Positions 1 to 10,334 of a DNA stretch of 64,000 bases are shown in pieces (position 1 is the stretch's first letter; each line of letters starts with the position of its first letter). The stretch is from Paracoccus sp. SMMA_5_TC (GTDB lineage Bacteria; Pseudomonadota; Alphaproteobacteria; Rhodobacterales; Rhodobacteraceae). The DNA is taken from the NCBI RefSeq assembly GCF_009696685.2, contig NZ_CP102355.1, forward strand, positions 2,529,501 to 2,593,500. The letters run 5' to 3'. Under the pieces are notes generated by a model. That model was not told where the DNA came from. It searched no databases and saw only the letters and a list, made by a program, of their open reading frames with translations. The position numbers were made by a program, and so were the translations under genes.

Positions 1-225
1 CTCGCCGGTTCCGGCCAGCAATCGCGGCGCCATGTCCGAACCGGCCGCCGCAGCGGTCAGTCCGGCCATGACGGCGGCCATGCGGTCGGCATAGGGACGC
101 GCGGCCTCGGCCGCGTCCTGCGCCCGGCGCAGTTTCGCGGCGGCGACCATCTGCATCGCCTTGGTGATCTTGCGCGTGTTCTTGACGCTGCCGATCCGGT
201 TCTTGAGATCCTTGAGGCTGGGCAT
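1..225 (-). CDS. atpG: ATP synthase F1 gamma subunit, N-terminal part
   Basis: This is the first 75 codons of the gamma subunit, the central rotor shaft of the F1 part of the membrane ATP synthase; the rest lies outside the window. The N-terminus [20 protein letters not shown] is the classic gamma-subunit coiled-coil start, followed by [13 protein letters not shown]. The start is supported by an AGGAGGG ribosome-binding site just upstream (in the gap to atpA). It lies 12 bp after atpA and belongs to the atpH-atpA-atpG operon order of alphaproteobacteria, in which the F0 genes are elsewhere. Confidence 0.97.
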   Translation of the reverse strand, partial: MPSLKDLKNRIGSVKNTRKITKAMQMVAAAKLRRAQDAAEAARPYADRMAAVMAGLTAAAAGSDMAPRLLAGTGE

Positions 226-237
226 CTATCCCTCCTC

Positions 238-1773
238 TCAGGCGTAGGTCTTGGCGTAACCGTCCAGCGCAGCCTTGATCGCATCCTCAAGCTCGCCCGC
301 CACCTTGCGGTCGTTCCTGGTCATGTCGTCAAGCAGATCGGCTTTCTGGTTGCGCAGATACTGGATCAGGCCCTGCTCCCACTTGGTCACTTCGGCGACC
401 GGAATATTGTCCAGATAACCCTTGGTGCCGGCATAGATGACAATGACGATCTCGGCGTTGGTCAGCGGCGAATACTGCGGCTGCTTCATCAGTTCGGTCA
501 GGCGTGCCCCGCGGTTCAGCAGCTTTTGCGTGGCGGCGTCCAGGTCCGAGCCAAACTGCGCGAATGCGGCCATCTCGCGATACTGCGCCAGTTCCAGCTT
601 GACCGGGCCGGCAACCGACTTCATCGCCTTGGTCTGGGCGGCAGAGCCCACGCGCGACACCGACAGACCGGTGTTCACGGCCGGGCGGATGCCCTGGAAG
701 AACAGTTCGGTCTCCAGGAAGATCTGGCCATCGGTGATCGAGATCACGTTGGTCGGGATATAGGCCGACACGTCACCCGCCTGGGTTTCGATGATCGGCA
801 GCGCGGTAAGCGAGCCGGCGCCATTGGCCTCGTTCAGCTTGGCCGAACGTTCGAGCAGGCGCGAGTGCAGGTAGAACACGTCGCCCGGATAGGCTTCGCG
901 CCCCGGCGGACGGCGCAGCAGCAGCGACATCTGGCGATAGGCCACGGCCTGTTTGGACAGGTCGTCATAGATGATCAGCGCATCCATGCCGTTGTCGCGG
1001 AAATATTCGCCCATGGCGGTCGCCGAATAGGGCGCCAGATACTGCATCGGCGCCGGGTCCGAAGCGGTCGCGGCGACCACGGTGGTATAGGCCATGGCAC
1101 CGGTTTCTTCCAGCTTCTTGACCAGCTGTGCCACGGTCGAACGTTTCTGACCCACCGCGACATAGATGCAGTGCAGGGTCTTCATGCCGTCGGCTTCGCG
1201 GCCGTTGTAGTTCTGCTGGTTCAGGATGGTGTCCAGCGCGATGGCGGTCTTGCCGGTCTGACGGTCGCCGATAATCAGCTCGCGCTGGCCACGGCCGACG
1301 GGAATCATCGCGTCGACGGATTTCAGGCCGGTGGCCATCGGCTCATGCACCGATTTGCGCGGCATGATGCCGGGCGCCTTGACGTCGGCCACCGCCATGA
1401 TCGGGTTTTCGATCGGGCCCTTGCCGTCGATGGGGTTGCCCAGCGCGTCGACCACGCGGCCCAACAGGCCCTTGCCGGTCGGAACCTCCACGATGGCGCC
1501 GGTGCGCTTGACGGTATCGCCTTCCTTGATGTCGCGGTCGTCGCCGAAGATCACGATACCGACGTTGTCGGTTTCAAGGTTCAGCGCCATGCCGCGAATG
1601 CCGCCGGGGAATTCCACCATCTCGCCGGCCTGAACCTTGTCCAGACCGTAGACGCGCGCGATGCCGTCGCCGACCGACAGCACCTGGCCGACCTCGGCCA
1701 CTTCGGCGTCCTGACCGAAATTCTTGATCTGATCCTTCAGGATCGCCGAAATCTCGGCAGCCTGGATTCCCAT
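238..1773 (-). CDS. atpA: ATP synthase F1 alpha subunit
   Basis: Non-catalytic nucleotide-binding subunit of F1, alternating with beta in the hexamer that makes ATP on the cytoplasmic side of the membrane. The 511-residue length is normal. The Walker A loop GDRQTGKT is at residues 169-176, and the ATP synthase alpha/beta signature region ([17 protein letters not shown]) is present. The ATG shares one base with the atpH stop (TAATG), so translation of the two is probably coupled. No anomalies seen. Confidence 0.99.
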   Translation of the reverse strand: MGIQAAEISAILKDQIKNFGQDAEVAEVGQVLSVGDGIARVYGLDKVQAGEMVEFPGGIRGMALNLETDNVGIVIFGDDRDIKEGDTVKRTGAIVEVPTGKGLLGRVVDALGNPIDGKGPIENPIMAVADVKAPGIMPRKSVHEPMATGLKSVDAMIPVGRGQRELIIGDRQTGKTAIALDTILNQQNYNGREADGMKTLHCIYVAVGQKRSTVAQLVKKLEETGAMAYTTVVAATASDPAPMQYLAPYSATAMGEYFRDNGMDALIIYDDLSKQAVAYRQMSLLLRRPPGREAYPGDVFYLHSRLLERSAKLNEANGAGSLTALPIIETQAGDVSAYIPTNVISITDGQIFLETELFFQGIRPAVNTGLSVSRVGSAAQTKAMKSVAGPVKLELAQYREMAAFAQFGSDLDAATQKLLNRGARLTELMKQPQYSPLTNAEIVIVIYAGTKGYLDNIPVAEVTKWEQGLIQYLRNQKADLLDDMTRNDRKVAGELEDAIKAALDGYAKTYA

Positions 1774-2339
1774 TATCCGACCTCTTTCATGACATTCTGC
1801 AGGGAGGCGAGCTTCGAGCGGATCGAGCTGTCGATCATCTGCGAGCCCAGTTTTACGATCATGCCGCCGATGAGGCTTTCATCGACGCGCGCGTTCAGTT
1901 TGACCTTCTTGCCCGATTTGGCGGACAGGGTCTCGGCCAGGCGGGATTTCTGCGCATCGCTCAGCGCCTGGACGCTGACCACATCGGCCGTGACCTCGCC
2001 GCGCGCATCAGCGATCAGGCCGCGCAGCTTGGTCAGGAATTGCGGCAGGGCAAACAGCCGGCGGTTGCGAGCCATCAGCCGCAGGGTGTTGGCCAGCTCG
2101 GGCGACAGCCCCATCTTGGCGGCCAGAGCGCCGATGGCGGCATCCTGCTGCTGGCGGTTGTAAAGGGGCGAAACGGTCAGCTGACGCAGATCCGCACTGG
2201 CGTCATAGGCCGCTGCCAGGTCATCCACCTGGGTGGCCAGCGCATCGATGCCGCCCGACGCCCGGACCAGATCGAACAAAGCCTGCGCGTAGCGCCCGGC
2301 AATATCAGCGGAAATCGAAGCGGAGTTGGCCACGGTCAT
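1773..2339 (-). CDS. atpH: ATP synthase F1 delta subunit
   Basis: Delta subunit (OSCP homologue), the peripheral-stalk connector that holds the alpha/beta hexamer to the F0 b subunits. The open frame extends upstream, but the ATG at 2339 gives the expected 188 residues and the family-like start [20 protein letters not shown]; the upstream extension has no family character. The C-terminal motif with [22 protein letters not shown] is typical of delta/OSCP. It is first in the operon, so the promoter should lie in the 260 bp upstream gap. Confidence 0.96.
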   Translation of the reverse strand: MTVANSASISADIAGRYAQALFDLVRASGGIDALATQVDDLAAAYDASADLRQLTVSPLYNRQQQDAAIGALAAKMGLSPELANTLRLMARNRRLFALPQFLTKLRGLIADARGEVTADVVSVQALSDAQKSRLAETLSAKSGKKVKLNARVDESLIGGMIVKLGSQMIDSSIRSKLASLQNVMKEVG

Positions 2340-2599
2340 CCTTCCGGTTAGCGCAAGCCCCGCAGACGGGCCGCCCGAAAGGACGGTCTGACACGGAGCG
2401 CGGTTCAACAGGGCGGCCCCTGTCATCAAGACCAGGGCATCCCGAAATCTGCGGCGTCCTTAGCAGGTGATTGTCACTGCCGCAACCGCCTTGCGCACGG
2501 AAAAATCACGACATGGTGCCAAGAGCGTGAACCGCGCGCCACGCGCCCGGATCAGACCTTGCAGCCTCGCATCAGGCGGCTGCGAGGACGCTGCGATCG
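2340..2599. promoter_or_regulatory. Intergenic region upstream of the ATP synthase operon
   Basis: This 260 bp stretch separates two minus-strand genes and must contain the atp operon promoter. A 7-bp inverted repeat (CCTCGCA at 2565-2571, TGCGAGG at 2581-2587) lies just before it, close to the end of the methyltransferase gene, and may be a weak terminator; it has no T-run. I see no convincing gene or tRNA here. Confidence 0.4.
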
Positions 2600-3382
2600 T
2601 CAGCTTGGATCACGCGCGATCCGGCCCGCGCCCTGCCCTGCCGGGCGCGGCCGCGCGATCCCTTCCAGCACATCCAGCGGGCTTGGCACGCTGACCCGGC
2701 GCCCGCGCCCGATCGGTGCCGGAACATGCTTGCTGAATTCGATCAATACCACGCCCGCCACCAGCACCTGACTGACGCGCAGACCGATGCGTTCCCACAT
2801 CTGCGCACTGCGCAGCCAGAATCGCCGATCGAAAGGCGGGGTATAAAGCGCCGCACCCGTGCGCTCGGCCACGAATCCGGCGGCTCGCGCCTGCGCCTCG
2901 AGCTGACCTGCCGTATAGCTTCGGCCGAATCCGAAAGGGGTCGTTTCGGATCGTGCCCAAAGCCCGGCGCGGTTCGGCACCATGATCAACATGCGACCGC
3001 CCGGACCCAGCACGCGCCAGCATTCGTCCATCAGCGCAGCCGGCTGATCGGCGGTCTCCAACGCGTGCAGCAGCACCAGCCGATCCACGCTGCCGGTATC
3101 GACCGGCCAGGCAAGTTCCTCGCACAACACCGAACAATTGGGCAGCCCCGCAGGCCAGGCCATCACGCCCTGCGGCCCGGGCATCAGCGCACTGACACGC
3201 CGCGCCCTTGTCAGATAGGGCCGCAGCAACGGCGCTGCGAAGCCATAACCAAGCACGGTCATACCCTGCGTCAATTCGGGCGGCCACATGCTGATCAGCC
3301 GATCGCGCAGCACGCGCTGGACCACCCGGCCCATGGCACGGGAGTAGTAGAACTTGCGCAGATCGTGAACGTCGTGATGCAT
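2600..3382 (-). CDS. Class I SAM-dependent methyltransferase
   Basis: A 260-residue protein of the class I methyltransferase fold; substrate unknown. The glycine-rich SAM motif is weak at the N-terminus (MTVLGYGFAAPLL), but the later motif LGPGGRMLIMVPNRAGLWAR is characteristic of this bacterial family. The open frame continues upstream, but the ATG at 3382 (MHHDVHDLRKFYYSRAMG) matches the usual start of this group and leaves a 51 bp divergent promoter region shared with gloB. In Rhodobacteraceae this gene is commonly next to gloB, so a link with glyoxalase metabolism is possible but unproven. Confidence 0.85.
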   Translation of the reverse strand: MHHDVHDLRKFYYSRAMGRVVQRVLRDRLISMWPPELTQGMTVLGYGFAAPLLRPYLTRARRVSALMPGPQGVMAWPAGLPNCSVLCEELAWPVDTGSVDRLVLLHALETADQPAALMDECWRVLGPGGRMLIMVPNRAGLWARSETTPFGFGRSYTAGQLEAQARAAGFVAERTGAALYTPPFDRRFWLRSAQMWERIGLRVSQVLVAGVVLIEFSKHVPAPIGRGRRVSVPSPLDVLEGIARPRPAGQGAGRIARDPS

Positions 3383-3433
3383 TGCGTCCTGGCCTCTGAC
3401 CCGCCAGACTGCGTCATGGAAAGGAATTTGCCA

Positions 3434-4180
3434 ATGCCGCTGCAACTCGTTCCCGTTCGCTGCCTTCAGGACAATTACGCCTGGCTGCTGCATGGGCATG
3501 GCCGGACGGCGCTGATCGACGCCCCCGAGGCCGCTCCGATCCTGGCCGAATTGCAGGCCCGCGGATGGGGTCTCGACATGATCGCCCTGACCCATCACCA
3601 TGCAGATCACGTCCAGGCCGTGGCTGAACTGACATCCGGCACAGGCGCCCGCGTGGTGGGCAATATCCAGGATGCCGCGCGCTTGCCCCGGCTGGATCTG
3701 GCGCTGCAGCCGGGCGACAGCTTCGATCTTTGTGGCGAGCGCGCCGATGTCATTGCGGCGGACGGACATACGATCGGCCATGTCGCCTACCACCTGCCGA
3801 CGTCTGCGATGCTGTTCACTGGGGACAGCCTCATGGCCCTGGGCTGCGGCAGGCTGTTCGAAGGCGATGCGCAGACCATGTGGGACACGCTCGCGCGCCT
3901 TGCCGCATTGCCTGGACATACGCAGTTGGGCTCGGGGCACGACTATTGCCGTGGCAACGGTGCCTTCGCCCTGTCAGTCGATCCCGACAACCCTGCCCTG
4001 CAAGGCCGATTGCAGGCGATTTCCCGCGGCGAACGTCCCTGCGCACCCTCAACCATCGCGGAAGAACGTGCCACCAACCCATTTCTGCGGGTTGCGGAGT
4101 TGCGCGACAGGCTTGGCCTTGCAGGCCGTCCCGAAGTCGAGGTCTTTGCCGCGCTGCGCGCGATGAAGGACAGGTTCTGA
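3434..4180 (+). CDS. gloB: Hydroxyacylglutathione hydrolase (glyoxalase II)
   Basis: Hydrolyses S-D-lactoylglutathione to D-lactate and glutathione, the second step of methylglyoxal detoxification. It is a metallo-beta-lactamase-fold enzyme of 248 residues with the dinuclear metal motif THHHADH, the later metal ligands in DGHTIGH and FTGDSLMALGCGRLFEG, and the C-terminal GHDY. The ATG at 3434 was chosen over the in-frame ATG at 3416 because an AAGGA ribosome site stands 8 bp before it. Its partner glyoxalase I is at about 31 kb in this window. Confidence 0.96.
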   Translation: MPLQLVPVRCLQDNYAWLLHGHGRTALIDAPEAAPILAELQARGWGLDMIALTHHHADHVQAVAELTSGTGARVVGNIQDAARLPRLDLALQPGDSFDLCGERADVIAADGHTIGHVAYHLPTSAMLFTGDSLMALGCGRLFEGDAQTMWDTLARLAALPGHTQLGSGHDYCRGNGAFALSVDPDNPALQGRLQAISRGERPCAPSTIAEERATNPFLRVAELRDRLGLAGRPEVEVFAALRAMKDRF

Positions 4181-4427
4181 GTCGCCTCCGCAGACGCGCC
4201 GACACTGGCGAAATCACGTCCGCGTGGCCGCCCGCGGCGCCTTGCTTGAAATATAGGCGCCAAATTATCACATCTGATCCAGCAGCCATGGTTTCGGCAC
4301 GGAGCGCAGCAAATACCGCTTGAATTGCGCAGAAATCCACCGATTCTTAACTGTATCATGACAGTCTGGTCAGGTGGATCGCTAGATATGGCGGCCCATA
4401 CCGCCAGCCGACTGACAGGAGCTAGAA
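4181..4427. promoter_or_regulatory. Intergenic region upstream of clpA
   Basis: This 247 bp region precedes clpA. It is noticeably more AT-rich than the flanking genes, with a -10-like TATCAT at 4354-4359 but no good -35 at the right spacing. I found no clpS-like reading frame, although clpS is often adjacent to clpA. A clear ribosome site (AGGAG at 4417-4421) serves clpA. Confidence 0.4.
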
Positions 4428-6749
4428 GTGCCGTCCTTTTCGACCACGCTGGAACAGGCCATCCATTCCGCGCTTGCGCTGGCCAATGAGCATCGCCACG
4501 AACTGGCGACGCTTGAACATCTCTTGCTGGCGCTGACAGAAGAGCCGGACGCCGTGAAGGTCATGCGGGCCTGCAACGTCGATCTGGAAGAATTGCGCCG
4601 CATGCTGGTCGAGTTCATCGAGGACGATCTGTCGACCCTGATCACCGATGTCGAGGGCTCCGAGGCTGTGCCCACCGCCGCATTTCAACGCGTCATCCAG
4701 CGCGCGGCGATCCATGTGCAAAGCTCGGGCCGAACCGAGGTGACGGGCGCAAACGTCCTGGTCGCCATTTTCGCCGAGCGGGAATCGAACGCTGCGTTCT
4801 TCCTGCAGGAACTGGACATGACGCGCTATGACGCGGTGAACTTCATTGCGCATGGCGTGGCCAAGAACCCGTCTTTCTCTGAAAATCGCCCGGTGCAAGG
4901 CGCCGAACAGCGCGGCGAACAGGCCCAGTCCGAACAGCCGGTGCCCAAGGATGAATCCGCGCTGGCGAAATATTGCGTCGACTTGAACAAGAAAGCCGCC
5001 AAGGGCGAGGTCGATCCCCTGATAGGCCGCGCCGACGAGGTCGAACGCTGCATCCAGGTGCTGTGCCGCCGTCGCAAGAACAACCCGCTGCTGGTGGGCG
5101 ATCCCGGCGTGGGCAAGACGGCGATTGCCGAAGGGCTGGCGCTGAAGATCACGCGGGGCGAGACGCCCGAGGTTCTTGCGGGCTCGACCATCTATTCGCT
5201 GGACATGGGTGCCTTGCTGGCCGGCACCCGCTATCGCGGCGATTTTGAAGAGCGGTTGAAGGCCGTGGTCAAGGAGCTGGAGGAGCATCACGACGCCATC
5301 CTGTTCATCGACGAAATCCACACGGTGATCGGGGCCGGCGCGACCTCGGGCGGTGCGATGGATGCGTCGAACCTGCTCAAGCCCGCGCTTGCCGGCGGCA
5401 AGCTGCGCTGCATGGGCTCGACCACCTACAAGGAGTTCCGTCAGCATTTCGAAAAGGATCGCGCGCTCTCGCGCCGCTTCCAGAAAATCGACGTGAACGA
5501 ACCCACCGTGCCCGATGCCATCAAGATCCTGATGGGGCTGAAACCCAGCTTCGAAAAGCACCACGATCTGCGCTACACAAATGACGCGATCCGTTCGGCC
5601 GTCGAACTGGCCTCGCGTTATATCAACGACCGCAAGCTGCCTGACAGCGCCATCGACGTGATCGACGAAGCCGGCGCTGCCCAGCATCTGGTCGCGGAAA
5701 GCAAGCGGCGCAAGACCATCGGCCCGCGAGAGATCGAGGCGGTTGTCGCCAAGATCGCCCGCATCCCGCCCAAGAACGTCTCAAAGGACGACGCCGCAGT
5801 TCTGCGCGATCTTGAGGCGACGCTGAAAAGGCTGGTCTTTGGTCAGGATGCCGCAATCGAGGCGCTGGCTTCGGCGATCAAGCTGGCGCGCGCCGGCCTG
5901 CGCGAACCCGAAAAGCCGATCGGCAACTACCTGTTTGCCGGCCCGACCGGCGTCGGCAAGACCGAGGTCGCCAAACAGCTTGCTTCGACCCTGGGGGTGG
6001 AGTTGCTGCGCTTTGACATGTCGGAATACATGGAAAAGCACGCAGTCAGCCGACTGATCGGGGCGCCGCCCGGCTATGTGGGCTTTGACCAGGGCGGCCT
6101 GCTGACCGACGGCGTCGATCAGCACCCGCATTGCGTGCTGTTGCTGGACGAAATCGAAAAGGCGCATCCGGATGTCTACAACATCCTGTTGCAGGTGATG
6201 GATCACGGCAAACTGACCGACCACAACGGCCGTCAGGTTGATTTCCGCAATGTCATCCTGATCATGACCTCGAACGCAGGCGCCGCCGATCAGGCGCGCG
6301 CCGCCTTCGGCTTCGGCCGCGACCGGCGCGAGGGCGAGGATACAGCCGCCATCGAACGCACCTTCACGCCCGAATTCCGCAACCGGCTGGACGCGATCAT
6401 CAGCTTCGCGCCGCTGTCGCGCGAGGTCGTGGTGCATGTGGTCGAGAAATTCGTGCTGCAACTGGAAGCCCAGCTGATCGACCGCGGCGTGCATATCGAG
6501 CTCAGCCCGGAAGCCGCCGAATGGCTCGCCGAAAAAGGCTATGACGAAAAGATGGGCGCACGACCGCTGGGCCGGGTGATCCAGGAAACCATCAAGAAGC
6601 CCCTGGCCGAGGAACTGCTGTTCGGACGCCTGACCAAGGGCGGCGTGGTCCGCGTGCGGATCGAGAACGACAAGCCCGTTTTCGACATCGCCGGGCCGGA
6701 AACGCCCAGGATCAGCAACTCGAAACCGCCACTGCTGACGGCGGACTGA
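4428..6749 (+). CDS. clpA: ATP-dependent Clp protease ATP-binding subunit ClpA
   Basis: Hexameric AAA+ unfoldase that feeds substrates, including N-degron proteins delivered by ClpS, to ClpP in the cytoplasm. The 773-residue protein has the Clp N-domain repeats at residues about 1-145, a first AAA+ module with Walker A GDPGVGKT at 224-231, and a second with GPTGVGKT near 505-512 and the C-terminal D2-small domain. The stretch [10 protein letters not shown] before [10 protein letters not shown] sits where the ClpP-binding loop is expected. The start is a GTG at 4428 with AGGAG six bases upstream. It ends before a strong terminator. No clpS is adjacent. Confidence 0.97.
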   Translation: MPSFSTTLEQAIHSALALANEHRHELATLEHLLLALTEEPDAVKVMRACNVDLEELRRMLVEFIEDDLSTLITDVEGSEAVPTAAFQRVIQRAAIHVQSSGRTEVTGANVLVAIFAERESNAAFFLQELDMTRYDAVNFIAHGVAKNPSFSENRPVQGAEQRGEQAQSEQPVPKDESALAKYCVDLNKKAAKGEVDPLIGRADEVERCIQVLCRRRKNNPLLVGDPGVGKTAIAEGLALKITRGETPEVLAGSTIYSLDMGALLAGTRYRGDFEERLKAVVKELEEHHDAILFIDEIHTVIGAGATSGGAMDASNLLKPALAGGKLRCMGSTTYKEFRQHFEKDRALSRRFQKIDVNEPTVPDAIKILMGLKPSFEKHHDLRYTNDAIRSAVELASRYINDRKLPDSAIDVIDEAGAAQHLVAESKRRKTIGPREIEAVVAKIARIPPKNVSKDDAAVLRDLEATLKRLVFGQDAAIEALASAIKLARAGLREPEKPIGNYLFAGPTGVGKTEVAKQLASTLGVELLRFDMSEYMEKHAVSRLIGAPPGYVGFDQGGLLTDGVDQHPHCVLLLDEIEKAHPDVYNILLQVMDHGKLTDHNGRQVDFRNVILIMTSNAGAADQARAAFGFGRDRREGEDTAAIERTFTPEFRNRLDAIISFAPLSREVVVHVVEKFVLQLEAQLIDRGVHIELSPEAAEWLAEKGYDEKMGARPLGRVIQETIKKPLAEELLFGRLTKGGVVRVRIENDKPVFDIAGPETPRISNSKPPLLTAD

Positions 6750-6763
6750 TCGCCACACGAATG

Positions 6764-6799
6764 ACACAGGGCGGTGCCAAAGCGCCGCCCTGTGTTTTT
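6764..6799 (+). terminator. Rho-independent terminator after clpA
   Basis: An 11-bp perfect inverted repeat (ACACAGGGCGG at 6764-6774, CCGCCCTGTGT at 6785-6795) with a 10-nt loop runs into five T residues. It lies between convergent clpA and mfd, and the T-run faces the clpA direction. Confidence 0.9.
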
Positions 6800-6827
6800 C
6801 CCAGATCCTATGAGCATCGCGGCGTCG

Positions 6828-9800
6828 TCAGCCCCGCGCCTTCGCATCCTTCAGCTTGGCCGCCAGATCCTTGGCAATCGCGAAGGCACCCTTGATGCGA
6901 TCGCCCTCTCCGGGCCAGTCGCGACGAATGATGATGCGATTGTCGCTGACCTTGGCCTGACCGCGCTGGTCCTGCAGGAATTCGACAAGGCCGGCCGGGT
7001 TTGGAAACTTGTCCTGGTGGAACTGAACGGTGGCGCCCTTGGGCCCCACATCCAGCCGCGCGATATTGGCGCGCTTGGCCATGGCCTTGATGCGGATCAC
7101 CAGAAGCAGCGTATTCACCTCTCGCGGCAGCGGCCCGAAACGGTCGATCAACTCGGCCGCAAAACCTTCCAGCTCGACCTTGGTGGTCAGCTCGGCCAGA
7201 CGACGATAAAGCCCCAGCCGCACGTCCAGATCCGGCACATAGGCCTCCGGAATCGTCACCGGCACGCCCAGGTTAAGCTGCGGCGCCCAATCGTCTTCGG
7301 GCGTGCCCTCGATCTCCCCGGCTTTCAGCTTGGCGATGGTTTCCTCGAGCATCGCCTGATACAGTTCAAACCCGACTTCCTTGATGTGACCCGACTGTTC
7401 CTCGCCCAGCAGATTACCCGCGCCGCGCAGGTCCAGATCCTGCGAGGCCAGGTTGAACCCTGCCCCCAGGCTGTCGATGGCGCCCAGAAATTTCAGCCGC
7501 CGCATGGCTTGCGGGGTCAGCGGCACCCGCGGCTTGGTCGTCAGATAGCAGTAGGCGCGAGTTTTTGAGCGGCCGACACGCCCGCGAATCTGGTAAAGCT
7601 GCGCCAGACCGAACATGTCGGCACGCCAGACCACCATCGTGTTCGCCGTCGGGATGTCCAGCCCCGATTCGACGATCGTCGTCGCCAGCAGCACATCCGC
7701 CCCGCGATCGTAAAAGGCGTTCATGCGGCTATCCAGATCGCCGGCAGCCAGCTGCCCGTGGGCCACGATGAAAGTGACCTCGGGAACATGCTCGCGCAGC
7801 CATTGCTCGATCTCGGGTAGGTCCGCCAGGCGCGGCACCACGAAAAAGCTTTGCCCGCCGCGATATTTCTCGCGCAGCAGCGCCTCGCGGATGGTCACGC
7901 TGTCGAATTCCGAGACATAGGTGCGGATCGACAGCCGATCGACCGGCGGCGTGCCGATGACCGACAGGTCGCGGACGCCCGACAACGACAATTGCAAGGT
8001 GCGCGGTATCGGGGTGGCCGTCAGCGTCAGCACATGGATGTCGCTGCGCAGTTCCTTCAGCCGCTCCTTGTGGGCCACGCCGAAATGCTGTTCTTCGTCC
8101 ACGATCAGCAGCCCCAGGTTCTTGAACCTGATCTGCTTGGCCAGGACGGCATGGGTGCCGACGACGATATCGACCGTGCCCTCGGCCAGACCCTTGCGGG
8201 TTTCAGCGGCATCCTTGGCGCTGACAAAGCGTGACAGCGGCCGCACAGTGATCGCGGTGCCGCGAAAGCGTTCAGCAAAGGTGCGGAAATGCTGGCGCGC
8301 CAGCAACGTCGTCGGCGCCACCACCGCCACCTGCCGCCCCTGCGAGGCAGCGATGAAGGCGGCGCGCATCGCCACCTCGGTCTTGCCAAAGCCCACATCG
8401 CCGACCACCAGCCGGTCCATCGGCCGACCGGCAGCAAGATCCTCGGCGACATCAGCGATGGCCGCGGCCTGGTCCTCGGTTTCCGTATAGGGAAAGCGGG
8501 CGGCAAAACTTTCGATCTCGTGATGTTCGGGCTCAAGGATCGGAGCAGCTCGCAACATGCGCTCGGCAGCAACCCGCATCAGGCGGTCGGCGATCAGCTT
8601 GATGCGCTCTTTCAGCCGGGCCTTTCGCGCCTGCCAGGCGCCGCCGCCCAGCCGATCCAGCAAACCTTCCTCATGGCCATAGCGGCTGAGCAGTTCGATA
8701 TTCTCGACCGGAAGATACAACCGGTCACCACCGGCGTATTCCAGTGCCACACAATCATGCGGCACACCCAGCGCCTTGACCGTTTCCAGCCCGGTGTAGC
8801 GACCGATGCCGTGTTCCACATGCACGATCAGATCGCCCGGCGTCAGCGACGTGGTGTCTCGCAGAAAGTTTTCCGCCTTGCGCCTTTTTCTGGCGCCGCG
8901 GATCAGCCGGTCACCCAGCACATCCTGTTCCGAGATCACCGCGAGCGGACCGGTGGCGCTGCCTTGCGAGACGAAGCCTTCCTCTAGCGGCCAGATCGCC
9001 AGACCCACCGCGCCAGGTTGCGCCGGCAGATCGCGCAGATCGGCAATCGGCTTTACGCCGGTCAAGCCTTCATCGGCCAAAAGCCCGGCCAAGCGTTCGC
9101 GCGCACCTTCGGAAAAGCTGGCAATGACGACGCGATGCGATGTTTGAAGTTTTCTGACGTGATCGGATAACGATCTGAACAGATTTGTATTTTCTGCCTG
9201 ACGTTCGGGCGCGAAATTGCGACCTGGCCGGCCGCCGGCATCCAGCACCCCGGGACCAGGCGGCCTCGCCAGCACCGACAGGCGCAGGACGCGATGGCGG
9301 TCAAGCCATTCGTTCCATTCCGCCTCATCCGGGAACATCTCGCCCGGAGGAACCGGGCGATAGACATTATCCGCGCCGCCCTTGCGGCGCAGCGCCTCGC
9401 ACCGGGCATCGAACTGCTCGGCAATGGTATGGCTGCGCGCCGCGCGCACCTGGTCGATGTGATCGTCCAGCACCAGCGACGCCTCGGGCAGATAGTCGAA
9501 CAGGCTTTCCAGCCCATCGTGGAACCACGGCAGCCAATGTTCCATCCCGGCCATCTTGCGCCCGGCGCTGATGCCCTCATACAGGGGATCATTCGCGCCG
9601 CCACCGTATTCTGCCCGATAATTCTGGCGAAAACGGGTGATCGCAGCCTCGTCCAGGATCACCTCGGACATGGGGGCGAGCTCGACTTTATCAAGCTTTT
9701 CGATGGAACGCTGTGATTCCACGTCAAATCGGCGCGCGCCTTCCAGAACGTCGCCGAACAGATCCAACCTGATAGGGCCGGTGTCACCGGGTGGATAGAT

Positions 9801-10292
9801 GTCGATGATGCCACCGCGCAGCGCATAGTCGCCCGGTTCGGTCACGGTGGGCGCCTGGGAAAATCCCATGCGCGTCAGAAATGCGCGCAAGGCCGCTTCG
9901 TCCATGCGGCTGCCCACCCGGGCCGAAAACCCCGCATTGCGCAGGGCCTTGCGGGGCGGCACCCGCTGCATCGCCGCCGACAGCGTGGTCAGCAGCACAA
10001 ACGGGCCGCGCAGCGCCTGATGCGCCAGCGCGTTCAGCACGGCCATCCGCGCCGCCATCACCTCGGCCGCGGGCGAGACACGGTCGTAAGGGGTCGTATC
10101 CCAGGCCGGAAACTCCAGCACGACAGCGGTCGGCGCGAAAAAGCCCAGGGCAGCGCGCATCGCCGCCATGCGCCGATCATCGCGCGCGACATGGATGACG
10201 GGCTGGCCGCGCTGCAGCTCGCGCGCGATCAGGGCGGCGTCCATGCCCTCGGGCGCGCCGGAAAGGATCAGGTGTTCGGGTTTTGACGACAT
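6828..10292 (-). CDS. mfd: Transcription-repair coupling factor
   Basis: DNA translocase that removes RNA polymerase stalled at lesions and recruits the UvrAB excision machinery. The 1154-residue length is normal for the family. Visible parts in order: N-terminal UvrB-like region, RNA polymerase-interacting CarD/TudorA-type domain (TPGDLIVHVEHGIGRYTGLE), helicase motif I GDVGFGKTEVAMRAAF, DEEQHFG Walker B, TLTATPIPRTLQ, RIGRVGRSK-type motif VI region (QIRGRVGRSKTRAYCY), and the C-terminal TRCF domain. It converges on clpA. Confidence 0.98.
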   Translation of the reverse strand: MSSKPEHLILSGAPEGMDAALIARELQRGQPVIHVARDDRRMAAMRAALGFFAPTAVVLEFPAWDTTPYDRVSPAAEVMAARMAVLNALAHQALRGPFVLLTTLSAAMQRVPPRKALRNAGFSARVGSRMDEAALRAFLTRMGFSQAPTVTEPGDYALRGGIIDIYPPGDTGPIRLDLFGDVLEGARRFDVESQRSIEKLDKVELAPMSEVILDEAAITRFRQNYRAEYGGGANDPLYEGISAGRKMAGMEHWLPWFHDGLESLFDYLPEASLVLDDHIDQVRAARSHTIAEQFDARCEALRRKGGADNVYRPVPPGEMFPDEAEWNEWLDRHRVLRLSVLARPPGPGVLDAGGRPGRNFAPERQAENTNLFRSLSDHVRKLQTSHRVVIASFSEGARERLAGLLADEGLTGVKPIADLRDLPAQPGAVGLAIWPLEEGFVSQGSATGPLAVISEQDVLGDRLIRGARKRRKAENFLRDTTSLTPGDLIVHVEHGIGRYTGLETVKALGVPHDCVALEYAGGDRLYLPVENIELLSRYGHEEGLLDRLGGGAWQARKARLKERIKLIADRLMRVAAERMLRAAPILEPEHHEIESFAARFPYTETEDQAAAIADVAEDLAAGRPMDRLVVGDVGFGKTEVAMRAAFIAASQGRQVAVVAPTTLLARQHFRTFAERFRGTAITVRPLSRFVSAKDAAETRKGLAEGTVDIVVGTHAVLAKQIRFKNLGLLIVDEEQHFGVAHKERLKELRSDIHVLTLTATPIPRTLQLSLSGVRDLSVIGTPPVDRLSIRTYVSEFDSVTIREALLREKYRGGQSFFVVPRLADLPEIEQWLREHVPEVTFIVAHGQLAAGDLDSRMNAFYDRGADVLLATTIVESGLDIPTANTMVVWRADMFGLAQLYQIRGRVGRSKTRAYCYLTTKPRVPLTPQAMRRLKFLGAIDSLGAGFNLASQDLDLRGAGNLLGEEQSGHIKEVGFELYQAMLEETIAKLKAGEIEGTPEDDWAPQLNLGVPVTIPEAYVPDLDVRLGLYRRLAELTTKVELEGFAAELIDRFGPLPREVNTLLLVIRIKAMAKRANIARLDVGPKGATVQFHQDKFPNPAGLVEFLQDQRGQAKVSDNRIIIRRDWPGEGDRIKGAFAIAKDLAAKLKDAKARG

Positions 10293-10334
10293 GCGGGTTC
10301 AGGTAAAGTCGGCGCCGCCGAAGTCAAGCGCGGG

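Noticed and set aside
526..2163. 545-residue plus-strand frame over atpA and atpH
   Set aside because: It is antisense to well-conserved ATP synthase genes, with the His/Arg/Gly-rich composition expected of a shadow frame.
2467..2694. 75-residue plus-strand frame in the atp upstream gap
   Set aside because: No ribosome site, no hydrophobic pattern or motif, and it runs into the methyltransferase gene on the other strand.
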